64,000 nucleotides of DNA from an uncultured Actinomyces sp. (GCA_938014245.1 CALLSD010000026.1:15616-79615), one strand, 5' to 3'. Positions 1 through 9,445 are shown, counted from the stretch's first letter. The notes: generated by a model from the letters alone, not told the origin. Program-made: numbers and translations.

Positions 1-750
1 GTACATATTCGGCTTGTCCTGCATGACAAATGCAAGACGTTCCAAACCTGCACCGGTATCGATAGCTTTCTGATCAAGTTCACCGAGCAGCGGGTAGTCC
101 TTGCCAGCGCCTTCGCCGCGCATGTACTGGTCGAAGACCAAGTTCCACAACTCAAGATAGCGGTCTCCGCCGGGATCAACGTTGCCACCCACGGCCTCGG
201 GGCCGTAGGAAGGACCACGATCGTAGTGCCATTCGCAGCAGGGGCCGGCGGGACCGGGCTGGCCGGTATCCCAGAAGTTCTCTTCGCGGGGAAGACGAAC
301 AATATGACGAGGATCCATGCCGATCTGTTTCGTCAGGACGTTGAATGCTTCTTCGTCCTTTTCCCAGATGGTCACCCACATGCGCTCACCGTCGAGGCCG
401 TACTTGCCTTCAGACTGATCACCCGTGAGCAGATCCCATGCGAAGTTGATCGCGCCTTCCTTGAAGTAGTCGCCGAAGGAGAAGTTACCGTTCATCTGGA
501 AGAAGGTACCGTGGCGAGTGGTTCGTCCAACGTTATCGATGTCATTGGTACGAATGCACTTTTGAACAGATGCTGCCCGGGGCCAGGGTGCAGGTTCAAC
601 CCCGATGATGTAGGGAATAAACGGAACCATTCCCGCGATGGTGAAGAGAATCGAGGGCTCAGGAGAAACAAGAGACACCGACGGGCGAATCTCATGGCCT
701 TGGGATGCAAAGTAGTCAAGCCAACGTTGACGAATTTCAGAAGTGCGCAT
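1..750 (-). CDS. alaS: Alanyl-tRNA synthetase, N-terminal part (cut by window edge)
   Basis: Charges tRNA-Ala with alanine in the cytoplasm. The 250 visible codons start MRTSEIRQRWLDYF at the ATG whose complement ends at 750, and run off the left edge, so the C-terminal editing and C-Ala domains are not seen. The class II catalytic core is recognisable: the segment with VQKCIRTNDIDNVG, then TRHGTFFQMNGNFSFGDYFK, then a motif with DTGQPGPAGPCCEWHYDRG and GGDRYLELWNLVFDQY. These are hallmark AlaRS stretches. A GGGG stretch sits four bases before the ATG as a weak ribosome site. It follows rpsD on the same strand but a strong hairpin between them suggests its own promoter in the 66 bases upstream. 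Confidence 0.96.
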   Translation of the reverse strand, partial: MRTSEIRQRWLDYFASQGHEIRPSVSLVSPEPSILFTIAGMVPFIPYIIGVEPAPWPRAASVQKCIRTNDIDNVGRTTRHGTFFQMNGNFSFGDYFKEGAINFAWDLLTGDQSEGKYGLDGERMWVTIWEKDEEAFNVLTKQIGMDPRHIVRLPREENFWDTGQPGPAGPCCEWHYDRGPSYGPEAVGGNVDPGGDRYLELWNLVFDQYMRGEGAGKDYPLLGELDQKAIDTGAGLERLAFVMQDKPNMY

Positions 751-816
751 AGTACCCCATAGTAGTGGACAACAATCAGAATCGTGTATTGGTCATTCGC
801 GCGTACTAAATAAAGT

Positions 817-845
817 AAAGCCCCGAGGCGCTGCCTCGGGGCTTT
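817..845 (-). terminator. Intrinsic terminator after rpsD
   Basis: A 13-base-pair perfect stem (AAAGCCCCGAGGC with its complement) closes a three-base loop, directly after the rpsD stop. On the minus strand it is followed by CTTTACTTTATTTAG, a T-rich tail. The position just beyond rpsD and before alaS fits a rho-independent terminator for rpsD. Confidence 0.85.
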
Positions 846-857
846 ACCTAAACGCAA

Positions 858-1481
858 TCAGCGCGAGTAGTGTTCGACGACCATCTGCACGTCGCAGGTG
901 ACGGGAACCTCTGCACGCTTCGGGCGACGCACGAGCGTTGCCTTCAGGCGAGAGAGCTCAACGTCCAGGTAATCGGGGGTTGCAGGAAGTGCATCGCGGT
1001 GGACGCCCTCGGCTGCAATCTCGAAGGGGACGGTGGTCTGAGACTTGGGCTTGACCTGGATGGTCTGTCCGGGCTTCACGCGGAAGGACGGACGATCGAC
1101 GATCTTGCCGTCAACCATGATGTGACGGTGAACGACGAACTGACGAGCCTGCTGGATGGTGCGAGCAAAGCCAGCGCGCAGAACCAGAGCATCAAGACGC
1201 ATTTCCAGGAGCTCAACCAGGTTTTCACCGGTCAGACCTGCGCTGCGGCGTGCCTCTTCGAAGACGTGACGCATCTGCGCTTCGCGGATGCCGTACTGTG
1301 CACGAAGACGCTGTTTTTCCTTCAGACGAACCGCGTAGTCAGATTCTTGACGGCGACGGCTACGGCCGTGTTCACCGGGGCCGTAAGGACGCTTCTCGAA
1401 GTAGCGAACTGCCTTCGGGGTGAGTGCGAAGCCAAGGGCGCGGGATTCGCGCACCTGCTTGCGTGAACGATTGTGAGCCAT
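858..1481 (-). CDS. rpsD: 30S ribosomal protein S4
   Basis: Primary 16S rRNA-binding protein of the small subunit, 207 residues. The sequence begins MAHNRSRKQVRESRALG and carries the C-terminal S4 RNA-binding domain (residues about 97-160, with LEMRLDALVLRAGFARTI and VHRHIMVDGKIVDRPS). The N-terminal part lacks the four-cysteine zinc site found in some S4 proteins, so it is the zinc-free form. The start is the ATG at 1481 with AGGAAAGG eight bases upstream; the frame stays open further upstream but that extension has no S4 similarity. It stands alone rather than in the alpha (rpsM-rpsK-rpoA) operon, as is common in part of the actinobacteria. Confidence 0.97.
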   Translation of the reverse strand: MAHNRSRKQVRESRALGFALTPKAVRYFEKRPYGPGEHGRSRRRQESDYAVRLKEKQRLRAQYGIREAQMRHVFEEARRSAGLTGENLVELLEMRLDALVLRAGFARTIQQARQFVVHRHIMVDGKIVDRPSFRVKPGQTIQVKPKSQTTVPFEIAAEGVHRDALPATPDYLDVELSRLKATLVRRPKRAEVPVTCDVQMVVEHYSR

Positions 1482-1511
1482 TAAATGACCTTTCCTGTCT
1501 CTGATGTCGCA

Positions 1512-1530
1512 CCCGCAATGCGGATGCGGG
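1512..1530 (-). promoter_or_regulatory. Stem-loop in the rpsD leader
   Basis: CCCGCA and TGCGGG form a six-base-pair stem with a seven-base loop about 30 bases ahead of the rpsD start. S4 represses its own mRNA through a leader structure in several bacteria, so an autoregulatory role is possible. This is inference; the hairpin is short and could be chance. Confidence 0.25.
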
Positions 1531-1601
1531 GTCAACTCCAGGCATGATGCCGTCGGCTAAGACCCCAGGTATCTGTCACCCATACGGGCAACCGGTTCAG
1601 T

Positions 1602-2972
1602 CTAGCGTACTTTTAATAGTTCACGAAGCACTGCAAGCCGTTTAGTGAGGATAGCCTCATTGCCATTCATCGTCGGCTCGTAGTACGAAGCACCAACAAG
1701 ATCGTCGGGTAGGTACTGCTGCGCCGCAACATGGTGAGGGGCATCATGAGCGTAGACGTAGTCGACGCCATGTCCTAAACGTGAAGCTCCACTGTAGTGA
1801 GCATCGCGCAGGTGCGGAGGGACCGCTGATCCCTTACCCCGTCGAATATCGGCCAGCGCAGCATCAATCGCCAGATAAGCGCGATTTGATTTCGGCGCCA
1901 CTGTGACGGCAATGACTGCTTCGCTCAGAATGATCCGCGCTTCAGGCATGCCGATCATTTGAACTGCTTGCGCCGCTGAAACGGCAGTTGTCAGCACCTC
2001 GGGAGCAGCCATGCCAACATCTTCAGCAGCGCAGATCATGACGCGCCTGGCAATGAAACGTGGGTCCTCCCCCGCTTCAAGCATCCGCGCGAGGTAGTGC
2101 AACGCTGCGTTAACATCTGAGCCGCGCATGGACTTAATAAAAGCGCTGGCGACATCGTAGTGCTGATCCTGATCCCAACGAACCAAAGCCTGATTTGCAG
2201 CATTTTCGACATCGTCGGTGTCGATCACCCAAGGCTCCTGCGCATTCTCCGCGACGGCTTCGCTTTTTTCCGCGCGCGAGGCCGCAGCCGCCTCGAGGAG
2301 GGTCAGTGCCTTGCGCGCATCCGCGCCAGCCAAGCGCAAAAGGCCAGCACGAGCGTCATCAGATAGGTCAAAAAGGGCTTTCAAGCCCGTATCACTGGTA
2401 AGAGCACGATCGAGCAAAAGAGAAAGATCTTCGCTGGTGAGCGCATGTAAAGTCAGTAAAAGCGAGCGCGAGAGCAGAGGTGAAATCACCGAGAAGGAAG
2501 GATTCTCAGTCGTCGCAGCAACCAAAGTAACCCAGCGATTTTCAACCGCCGGAAGAAGGGCATCTTGCTGCGATTTCGAAAAGCGATGGACTTCGTCGAC
2601 AAAGAGGATGGTCTCTTCCCCTGTAGAAGTCAGTCCTCGGCGCGCTTGCGCAATCACGTCACGGAGGTCTTTCACTCCGGAGGTAACTGCGGAAACCTCG
2701 CAGAATCTACGCCCTGATGCACGTGCAATAAGGTAGGCAAGAGTCGTCTTCCCTGTCCCGGGAGGCCCCCAAAGAATTACAGAACTTAAACCCGCGGGCG
2801 AATCAGCACTTGGAGTCAGGAGTCTGCGCAGAGGCGAACCCGGTTTCAAAAGATGCTGCTGGCCAACGATTTCCTCGATGCTCTGAGGGCGCATCCGAAC
2901 TGCCAGTGGAGCGTGCTCATCAACCACAGGAGTCCCGAATTCTTCGATTCCCTGTGAATCAAAGAGATCCAT
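1602..2972 (-). CDS. rarA: Replication-associated recombination protein A (MgsA/RarA AAA+ ATPase)
   Basis: AAA+ ATPase of the RarA/MgsA/WRNIP1 family that acts at stalled replication forks, 456 residues. It shows Walker A GPPGTGKTT near residue 70, Walker B LFVDEVHRF, a sensor-1 region VAATTENPSFSV, and the family tetramerisation C-terminus (RGSDVNAALHYLARMLEAGE and later YYEPT near the end). The ATG at 2972 has GGGG seven bases upstream; a TTG two codons earlier lacks good spacing. It lies 14 bases after the L,D-transpeptidase stop, so the two may be co-transcribed. Confidence 0.96.
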   Translation of the reverse strand: MDLFDSQGIEEFGTPVVDEHAPLAVRMRPQSIEEIVGQQHLLKPGSPLRRLLTPSADSPAGLSSVILWGPPGTGKTTLAYLIARASGRRFCEVSAVTSGVKDLRDVIAQARRGLTSTGEETILFVDEVHRFSKSQQDALLPAVENRWVTLVAATTENPSFSVISPLLSRSLLLTLHALTSEDLSLLLDRALTSDTGLKALFDLSDDARAGLLRLAGADARKALTLLEAAAASRAEKSEAVAENAQEPWVIDTDDVENAANQALVRWDQDQHYDVASAFIKSMRGSDVNAALHYLARMLEAGEDPRFIARRVMICAAEDVGMAAPEVLTTAVSAAQAVQMIGMPEARIILSEAVIAVTVAPKSNRAYLAIDAALADIRRGKGSAVPPHLRDAHYSGASRLGHGVDYVYAHDAPHHVAAQQYLPDDLVGASYYEPTMNGNEAILTKRLAVLRELLKVR

Positions 2973-2986
2973 CTTCAATCCCCGTT

Positions 2987-4405
2987 TTAGTAGTGGCTGA
3001 TCACAACGGTGCCGTTATCTGCCCATTCGTAAATCCAATGGGCACCGTCAACGGGCATGTTGACACAGCCGTGGGAGCCTCCGTAGCCCGACCAGCCGAA
3101 AGAGGAACGCCACGGAGCTCCGTGCATCGCATATCCTCCGTAGAAGTAAGTCACCCACGGAACGCCTTCGGTTTTGTAGGGAGTGCCGTCAGCGTTCTCT
3201 CCCTCCATCGTTTGAGATTGATACTGGAGATAAACGTGGAACTTGCCCGTAACGGTTGGCGTATTGGGAGCACCGGGAACCATCGGAGTTGGACCGTGAA
3301 CGATGGTGCGACCTTCATAAGCGGAAACAGTGTTCTTTGACAGATCAATGTCGATCCACTTTTCACCAGCAGCAGCTTGGTACACATCGTCACCGTAGCC
3401 GTCAGGGATGTCTTGGCGATCATATTCGGGTTCGACCTTGTCGTAGTCAAAGTCGCCCGAGTAGGATTTTCCGTTCTTCAGCGCATCTTCGATTCCAGAA
3501 ATCACTGATTCAGTGTTATTTGCTCGGTAACCGACGGTGCCCGCCTTGAGTACGCCCACGACGTCTCCACGGCTATTGACACCCTGGATTCCCTTTTCGG
3601 ATTCAACGTTCGTCGACTTCGCAAGCTCATTCACCCAAGCTGAAAGAGCCTGGGAATCAAGCACTGCCGCTTTGTCTCCTTCGACACTGACCTTGACCCA
3701 CTTCATCTTGTCTTGTTGCGAGGCAGTGAAGTCATCAATTCCATCGGTGATCGTCACGCTGGGAGCTATCAAAGCCATCGCCTGCGTCTTTGCTTCCTCA
3801 GCCCTTTCGGTCGTCACTTGAGGTTTACGAACCTCAACTGGAATCGAACGTCCTTGTGTCCCCAAATCCGTGGCAACTTCTTGCTGAACTTTCGCGAGTT
3901 CGGAGCTCTCGATAGTAATTCCCTCTTGTGCGGGAACGACTTCGAAGGTAGTACCGTCATCACTGACCTTGAGGTGAGCATCGCTCATCGGCGTTCCCAC
4001 CTGTGAGGTCAAAGCAGTGCCGAAAGCGGCGAGCTTCGACTGGTCGAAGTTCACGACAGGTGAAATCGAACGCGAGCGGAAGAGCCCGCGAAAACGGGAA
4101 AATAGACTTCGATTCTCAGAAAAAGCCGCATCTACGGTTGCGGGAACATCAACCGAGATTCCCAGATCTGAAAGCGAAGCTTCACGCGTCTGCTCTGCAA
4201 CAGTTAAGGTCACTTTTGCGGAATCAACCTTTTGACGGAGCTGATCTTCAACCTGCTGTTGAGACAAAGAAGAGATCGATTGCCCAGCTAAGGACGTGCG
4301 CGGAAGCGCATGCGCTGAGTAGAACCACCCAGACACACCAAGGGCGATGAGGGCAACAGCCGTGATTCCGAGGAGGACCGACAGTTTGAGGGATAGCTTT
4401 TTCAT
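2987..4405 (-). CDS. L,D-transpeptidase (YkuD domain) with VanW-like peptidoglycan-binding repeats
   Basis: Membrane-anchored cell-wall cross-linking enzyme of 472 residues. One N-terminal membrane segment (about residues 9-32) acts as an uncleaved anchor. The middle (about 40-300) resembles the PG_binding_4 domains common before YkuD domains. The C-terminal YkuD domain (about 345-472) has the catalytic signature with His428 in MHGAPW and Cys447 in SHGCVNMP. It forms 3-3 peptide cross-links in peptidoglycan in known family members. Start ATG at 4405 with AGAGGG close upstream. It is followed by rarA; no functional link is obvious. Confidence 0.93.
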   Translation of the reverse strand: MKKLSLKLSVLLGITAVALIALGVSGWFYSAHALPRTSLAGQSISSLSQQQVEDQLRQKVDSAKVTLTVAEQTREASLSDLGISVDVPATVDAAFSENRSLFSRFRGLFRSRSISPVVNFDQSKLAAFGTALTSQVGTPMSDAHLKVSDDGTTFEVVPAQEGITIESSELAKVQQEVATDLGTQGRSIPVEVRKPQVTTERAEEAKTQAMALIAPSVTITDGIDDFTASQQDKMKWVKVSVEGDKAAVLDSQALSAWVNELAKSTNVESEKGIQGVNSRGDVVGVLKAGTVGYRANNTESVISGIEDALKNGKSYSGDFDYDKVEPEYDRQDIPDGYGDDVYQAAAGEKWIDIDLSKNTVSAYEGRTIVHGPTPMVPGAPNTPTVTGKFHVYLQYQSQTMEGENADGTPYKTEGVPWVTYFYGGYAMHGAPWRSSFGWSGYGGSHGCVNMPVDGAHWIYEWADNGTVVISHY

Positions 4406-4471
4406 AACCCTCTCATGCTATCTGTTTTCACTGTCGATTCCGGCAATAATGCGCGTAGAAGAGATGTGCTG

Positions 4472-5089
4472 TTACTCCCACAAACTCAAGTCTCCAGCTC
4501 CACGCCGGGCGATACGCGCGCTGCCATCGGTGTAATCAATAACCGATGTTGCCTCGTCACCGCCGACCGGTGCAACAACGACTAGGTCAACTTGAGAGCC
4601 AATCTTGTCATCAACCTCAAAGCCATCACTCATAACGTCGCTCTGTCCCGGAAGAATGAGCGATGAAGCGACCAGAGGCTGGCCGAGGGCAGACAGGATT
4701 GATTGAACGACGCGGTGGTCTGGAATACGTACGCCAATAGTGTGCTTCTTCTTGTTAAGCGTCATTCGGGGAACTTCTTTAGTTCCGGGGAGAATGAAGG
4801 TATAAGGCCCCGGAGTCGAGGCTTTCATCGCACGAAACTGCGAGTTGTCCATAATGACCAAGTCACCAAGTCGCGCAAAAGTATCGCAAAGAAGTGAGTA
4901 GTTGTGTTTCTCGTCAAGGCGACGAATCACACGGATACGATCAATTCCAGATTTATTTCCCAGTACGCACGCGAGCGCGTAACCCGAATCTGTCGGTATA
5001 GCAACTAGCCCACCGGAGTTGAGTACATCGACGACGCGATCAACAAGGCGAGTCTGCGGATTCTCGGGATGAATTTCAACAAAAGACAT
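4472..5089 (-). CDS. YciO-type YrdC/Sua5-domain protein
   Basis: A 205-residue single-domain member of the Sua5/YrdC/YciO family, whose best-known members make threonylcarbamoyl-AMP for the t6A modification of tRNA. The segments PTDSGYALACVLGNK, LCDTFARLGDL, TPGPYTFILPGTKEVP and TIGVRIPDH match the YciO branch rather than TsaC or the two-domain Sua5. YciO proteins have weak or uncertain t6A activity, so a role in t6A synthesis should not be assumed. It begins 13 bases after the GH31 glycosidase stop, so the two are likely one transcript. Confidence 0.88.
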   Translation of the reverse strand: MSFVEIHPENPQTRLVDRVVDVLNSGGLVAIPTDSGYALACVLGNKSGIDRIRVIRRLDEKHNYSLLCDTFARLGDLVIMDNSQFRAMKASTPGPYTFILPGTKEVPRMTLNKKKHTIGVRIPDHRVVQSILSALGQPLVASSLILPGQSDVMSDGFEVDDKIGSQVDLVVVAPVGGDEATSVIDYTDGSARIARRGAGDLSLWE

Positions 5090-5102
5090 GATGTTCCTTC
5101 AT

Positions 5103-7481
5103 TCACTCGAGGTCTGAAGCAATGGCAATCTGAGTCAAAGCATCGCGCAGATCGTGCGGAATATCCTCATGATTAAGAGCTGCAAGGAAACTGCCAAGCC
5201 CTTGGTTCCAGCATGAGTCCAAGCGGGTCAAAAGTTCAACCTCACAGCGGGCGTGTGTCAAAATCCGATGAATTTCGCGCGTACGCTTGTCTTTTTCGCT
5301 CATAGCCTCACGGGTCACTACAAATTGAGCGCCCTGCGTCGGAAGGAAAGTCCCCAACTCTATGAGTTCGGCGGGGACGTTCGGGCCAAGAAGACGAAGC
5401 GACAGTTCTCGCTGCTGGGGAAGAGAACCCAAATCTCCAACAGCTGCCTCGACTCGCAAGATTCCCTCATCATCATTCCAGTGAATCTTTGTTCGAACGA
5501 GGCTCTCATCACTGTCACGGTCTTCGACCAATTCGTAATCGCCATCGGCACCTGTGACAACCAAGATCTCAAGAACATCAGGATTCTCTACCCCGACATA
5601 TGATTGGCGTCCCAAGGCCCCAAGAACACCGTCCGATTCAGGCTTCGCCGCGCGCCCGCACAAGGGAATAACACTCCCCGCCCGAGCAAAAACCGGAGTT
5701 CGACCTAGATCGGACCAGCAAGCAATCTTTCGATCTCCCGCGTAGGCGAGATTCGCCATCAAATCAACCCAGGTCCCCTCTGGCAACCACACATTGCTCA
5801 CGCTCTTACCAGTGGCCTCGTGAGATGGAGACGTCGCCGGGGCAACAATCATCTGGCTACCGAAACGGAAGCAATTGGGAACTTCCCAAGACTGCTCATG
5901 CCCGTCGTGTTCCCAATACATCGGGCGGATCAGAGGGAGCAGTTCTTCACGTCCGCGAAGCTGCTCGGAATGCAAGTACCCGACCAAACGGTGTCGCAGG
6001 CGCAGGTATTCCTCTTGGATATCACAGTGCGGCGCATCGAAGACCCAGGGTTCTTTGCGAGTAAAGGGATTATTCGAGGAGTGGAGCCTCATAATCGGGC
6101 TAAAGACGCCACTTTCTACCCAGCGCGTCTCCAATTCGGGATCACGACGCCCCAGCATGTGGCCGCCGATATCGTGGCTCCACCAGCCGTATCCGATATT
6201 CGAAGCGGTCGCAGTAAACTCCGGCTGGAAGTTCAAGGAGTCCCACGTAATGTAGGTATCGCCGGAGAACCCCAGCGGGTAGCGCTGAGAACCCGGACCG
6301 CAGTAGCGCGAAAGAGTGAGTCCTCGCCCATGGCGGTGCGCACTATCGAGATAGTGGTAGTGATTCAGTACCCACAAAGGATCAAGGCCACGTGTTGAAG
6401 TGTGTTCTCCCTGCTGCCAATCAACCCACCAAAAGTCGACTCCCTGATCCTCAAGAGGATGCAGGATCTCTTCAAAATAGGCGAGCATAAACTCCGGGTC
6501 CGCAGGATCAAAAAGCACCGTCTGACGAGACTCGGGGTCAATTCCCATGCGAGTCGCAAGGCGTTCGTATCCGTCTTCGAAATAGCGAATTCCATCCGCT
6601 GGATGCAGGTTGAGCGAAGTGTGAAGGCCACGCGAATGAAGCGAGGAGAGGAAACGCTCGGGATTCGGGAAGAGCTGCGGATCCCAGGTGTATCCAGTCC
6701 ACCCAGAACCTGCTCCTTCCGGAGGCTCAGTGATATGCCAATCCATGTCGATCACTGCGACGGATACGGGGACTGCACGGGAAGCAAAATCATCCATAAC
6801 CCGCAGATATTCTTCTTCACTGTATCGGTGATAGCGGCTCCACCAATTACCCAAGGCAAAGCGAGGAAGAATCGCTTGAGGCCCGCTCAGACGATAGAAC
6901 GAACGAACGGCCTCGGGGAAATCTCCACCTGCTGCAAAGATATAAATATCTGTATGTTCGGGCCGCGAAGGCAAGAAGTTACCGTCTTCGCCTACCGGGC
7001 AGGTGTCATCCATAAGTGAGACTATTCCCCGGCCATCGACCACCCCGCGGTCGAGTTCACATCTGCCGTCAACCGTGTCAAGAGTGCGGCAAGTCCCTCG
7101 CAGGTTCCGGCCTTGAAGCCAGGGAAACTCCCGGTCTGTCCCCCATCGCCAGGTTCCCCCCCAGCTGTCTTCTTCACGTACCTGTGCCCAGAGTCCATTA
7201 GAACTGGGAGCTTCACCGTCGTAGTGAAAGTGCATATGTGCAGTTTCAATAGTGATCGAACCCGAGGGGTCACGGTCGATACGCAGTTCCTTCGGAGAAA
7301 CGCACTCTCGCTGAGCCATCATCTGAGTTGGCCCATCAACAAAGTCTCCTCGTGGATCCCACTCAAGACGAATCACCGTGTCCGAGAGGACCTGAATTCT
7401 CCAGCATGTCCCGCTTACCACCTGCTGAGAAGGTGGTGAAACTACAGCGGACGGTAAAAGATGCGGGGGAAGAATAGCCAT
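5103..7481 (-). CDS. Glycoside hydrolase family 31 (alpha-glucosidase-like)
   Basis: A 792-residue cytosolic GH31 enzyme; no signal peptide is visible. After an N-terminal beta-sandwich comes the catalytic barrel with the typical VAVIDMDWH strand (about residues 241-249), the probable nucleophile Asp354 in WWVDWQQG and the probable acid/base Asp408 in GFSGDTYITWDS. C-terminal beta domains follow and the last 60 residues look helical. The substrate cannot be read off; alpha-glucosidase or alpha-xylosidase-type activity on imported oligosaccharides is plausible. Start ATG has AGGAG nine bases upstream. A glycogen gene pair lies 28 kb away but not adjacent. Confidence 0.92.
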   Translation of the reverse strand: MAILPPHLLPSAVVSPPSQQVVSGTCWRIQVLSDTVIRLEWDPRGDFVDGPTQMMAQRECVSPKELRIDRDPSGSITIETAHMHFHYDGEAPSSNGLWAQVREEDSWGGTWRWGTDREFPWLQGRNLRGTCRTLDTVDGRCELDRGVVDGRGIVSLMDDTCPVGEDGNFLPSRPEHTDIYIFAAGGDFPEAVRSFYRLSGPQAILPRFALGNWWSRYHRYSEEEYLRVMDDFASRAVPVSVAVIDMDWHITEPPEGAGSGWTGYTWDPQLFPNPERFLSSLHSRGLHTSLNLHPADGIRYFEDGYERLATRMGIDPESRQTVLFDPADPEFMLAYFEEILHPLEDQGVDFWWVDWQQGEHTSTRGLDPLWVLNHYHYLDSAHRHGRGLTLSRYCGPGSQRYPLGFSGDTYITWDSLNFQPEFTATASNIGYGWWSHDIGGHMLGRRDPELETRWVESGVFSPIMRLHSSNNPFTRKEPWVFDAPHCDIQEEYLRLRHRLVGYLHSEQLRGREELLPLIRPMYWEHDGHEQSWEVPNCFRFGSQMIVAPATSPSHEATGKSVSNVWLPEGTWVDLMANLAYAGDRKIACWSDLGRTPVFARAGSVIPLCGRAAKPESDGVLGALGRQSYVGVENPDVLEILVVTGADGDYELVEDRDSDESLVRTKIHWNDDEGILRVEAAVGDLGSLPQQRELSLRLLGPNVPAELIELGTFLPTQGAQFVVTREAMSEKDKRTREIHRILTHARCEVELLTRLDSCWNQGLGSFLAALNHEDIPHDLRDALTQIAIASDLE

Positions 7482-7572
7482 CTCGTTTCACTCCTGGGAA
7501 TCGGTATCGAGTCCTGCTGAAGGACTAGCCTAATCCTTTGAGAGGTCTTGTGCCTATTCGCATTCATCTAAG

Positions 7573-7608
7573 TTTTGGGGTGGATGATGCGCATCATCCA
7601 CCCCAAAA
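7573..7608. terminator. Perfect 36-base palindrome downstream of aspS
   Basis: TTTTGGGGTGGATGATGC is followed immediately by its exact reverse complement, giving an 18-base arm hairpin with only a tight turn at the centre. Flanking bases (CTAAG on the left, CTTAG on the right) extend the symmetry imperfectly. It starts 20 bases beyond the aspS stop, so a terminator for aspS is the simplest reading; there is no strong T-run after it except the arm's own terminal T residues. Confidence 0.7.
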
Positions 7609-7627
7609 TCACTTAGAGATCAATTCC

Positions 7628-9445
7628 TTAGGCGCCCTGCTTTTCGCTTGACGCTTGAGCATCTTCCTCGCCGCGTTTCTTCGGCTTCGCGTCAACGCCA
7701 GCTTCCTTGCGCTGTGCAGGAGTGATAGGCGCAGGAGCATCGGTCAGCGGATCGTAGCCGCCTCCCGACTTCGGGAAGGCAATCACGTCACGAATCGATT
7801 CGGATTTAGTCAGCAACGACACGATGCGGTCCCACCCAAAGGCAATACCGCCGTGCGGCGGAGCACCGAACTTGAAGGCATCGAGGAGGAATCCAAACTG
7901 TGTTTGTGCTTCTTCCTCTCCAATTCCCATGACCTTAAAGACACGGTTTTGGATATCACGACGGTGAATACGGATCGAGCCGCCACCAATCTCATTGCCG
8001 TTGCAGACAATGTCGTAGGCGTAAGCCAGTGCGTTTCCAGGATCCTGGTCAAAGGTGTCGAGCCATTCGGGCTTTGGTGAAGTGAAGGCGTGGTGGACTG
8101 CTGTCCACGCGCTGTGTCCAAGTGCTACATCGCCTTCGGCCTCGGCATCTCCGGTCGGCTTGAACAGAGGTGCGTCGACAACCCAGGTGAACGCCCAAGC
8201 ATCGGGATCGATGAGGTTGCACCGCTTGCCGATCTCCAAGCGAGCGGCACCGAGCAGCTCGCGCGAGGCGGTGGGCTTGCCAGCAGCGAAGAAAATGCAG
8301 TCACCGGGCTTGGCGCCAGTGGCCTCGGCGAGGCCAGCGCGCTCAGCTTCGGTAATGTTCTTTGCAACCGGGCCACCCAGGTTTCCTTCGTCGTCGATCG
8401 TGACGTAAGCCAAGCCCTTGGCGCCGCGCGCCTTGGCCCATTCCTGCCACTTGTCGAAGGTACGGCGAGGCTGCGAGCCACCACCGGGCATAACCACCGC
8501 ACCGACGTAGGGGGCCTGGAAAACACGGAAAGTCGTGTCTTTGAAGTACTCGGTCAGTTCGACCAGCTGCAGGCCGAAACGCAGGTCCGGCTTATCCGAA
8601 CCATACTTCTCCATCGCGTCCTTGAAGGTCATGCGAGGAATCGGAGTCTGAAGGTCATAGCCGATCAGGGCCCAGACGTTCTTCATGATTTCTTCGGCAA
8701 CTGCGATGACGTCGTCCTGGTCGACGAAGCTCATTTCGATGTCGAGCTGAGTGAACTCTGGCTGGCGATCAGCACGGAAGTCCTCATCGCGGTAGCAACG
8801 CGCGATCTGGAAGTAGCGCTCCATTCCAGCGACCATCAGCATTTGCTTGAAGAGCTGAGGAGACTGGGGAAGTGCGTACCACGAACCGGGCGCGAGACGT
8901 GCAGGAACAATGAAGTCACGTGCACCTTCAGGGGTGGAACGTGTCAACGTCGGCGTTTCGATTTCGACGAAATCGTGAGCGTAGAGAGTATCGCGGGCCG
9001 CACGTGAAACCTTCGAGCGCAAGCGCAGCGCGTATTGTTCCGGTTCGCGGCGGAGGTCAAGGTAGCGGTACTTCAGACGAGTTTCTTCACCAACGTTGCC
9101 TGAATCTTCAGCGTTGGAAGAAACCTGGAAAGGAAGAGGTGCCGAGGTATTGAGAATCTCAATATCGTCGCCCATGACTTCAATTGCACCCGTTGCTAGA
9201 TTCGGGTTTTCATTGCCTTCGGGGCGAGCGCAGACCTCTCCGGTCACTTTCAAAACGAACTCGCTGCGCAATTCGTGGGCAACGCGTTCATCGCGAACGA
9301 CCACCTGCGCAATTCCCGAAGCATCACGGAGATCGATGAATGCAACACCGCCGTGGTCACGACGTCGATCGACCCATCCGGTCAGGGTGACGGTTTGGCC
9401 GACAAGGTCAAGGCCAAGCGTTCCAATATTGTGAGTGCGAAGCAC
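7628..9445 (-). CDS. aspS: Aspartyl-tRNA synthetase
   Basis: Class IIb synthetase of 605 residues. It has an N-terminal OB-fold anticodon domain (TVTLTGWVDRRRDHGGVAF), motif 2 (RCYRDEDFRADRQPEFTQLD), the bacterial GAD insertion and motif 3 near GIAFGWDRI. The C-terminus has a short Lys/Glu-rich tail. I chose the GTG at 9445 (VLRTHNIGTL) because family members begin at this point and AAAGGAAA lies seven bases upstream. An in-frame ATG at 9496 also has AAAGGAG upstream and would add 17 residues, so the start is not settled. No asparaginyl-tRNA synthetase is in this window, so whether it also charges tRNA-Asn is unknown. Confidence 0.96.
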   Translation of the reverse strand: MLRTHNIGTLGLDLVGQTVTLTGWVDRRRDHGGVAFIDLRDASGIAQVVVRDERVAHELRSEFVLKVTGEVCARPEGNENPNLATGAIEVMGDDIEILNTSAPLPFQVSSNAEDSGNVGEETRLKYRYLDLRREPEQYALRLRSKVSRAARDTLYAHDFVEIETPTLTRSTPEGARDFIVPARLAPGSWYALPQSPQLFKQMLMVAGMERYFQIARCYRDEDFRADRQPEFTQLDIEMSFVDQDDVIAVAEEIMKNVWALIGYDLQTPIPRMTFKDAMEKYGSDKPDLRFGLQLVELTEYFKDTTFRVFQAPYVGAVVMPGGGSQPRRTFDKWQEWAKARGAKGLAYVTIDDEGNLGGPVAKNITEAERAGLAEATGAKPGDCIFFAAGKPTASRELLGAARLEIGKRCNLIDPDAWAFTWVVDAPLFKPTGDAEAEGDVALGHSAWTAVHHAFTSPKPEWLDTFDQDPGNALAYAYDIVCNGNEIGGGSIRIHRRDIQNRVFKVMGIGEEEAQTQFGFLLDAFKFGAPPHGGIAFGWDRIVSLLTKSESIRDVIAFPKSGGGYDPLTDAPAPITPAQRKEAGVDAKPKKRGEEDAQASSEKQGA

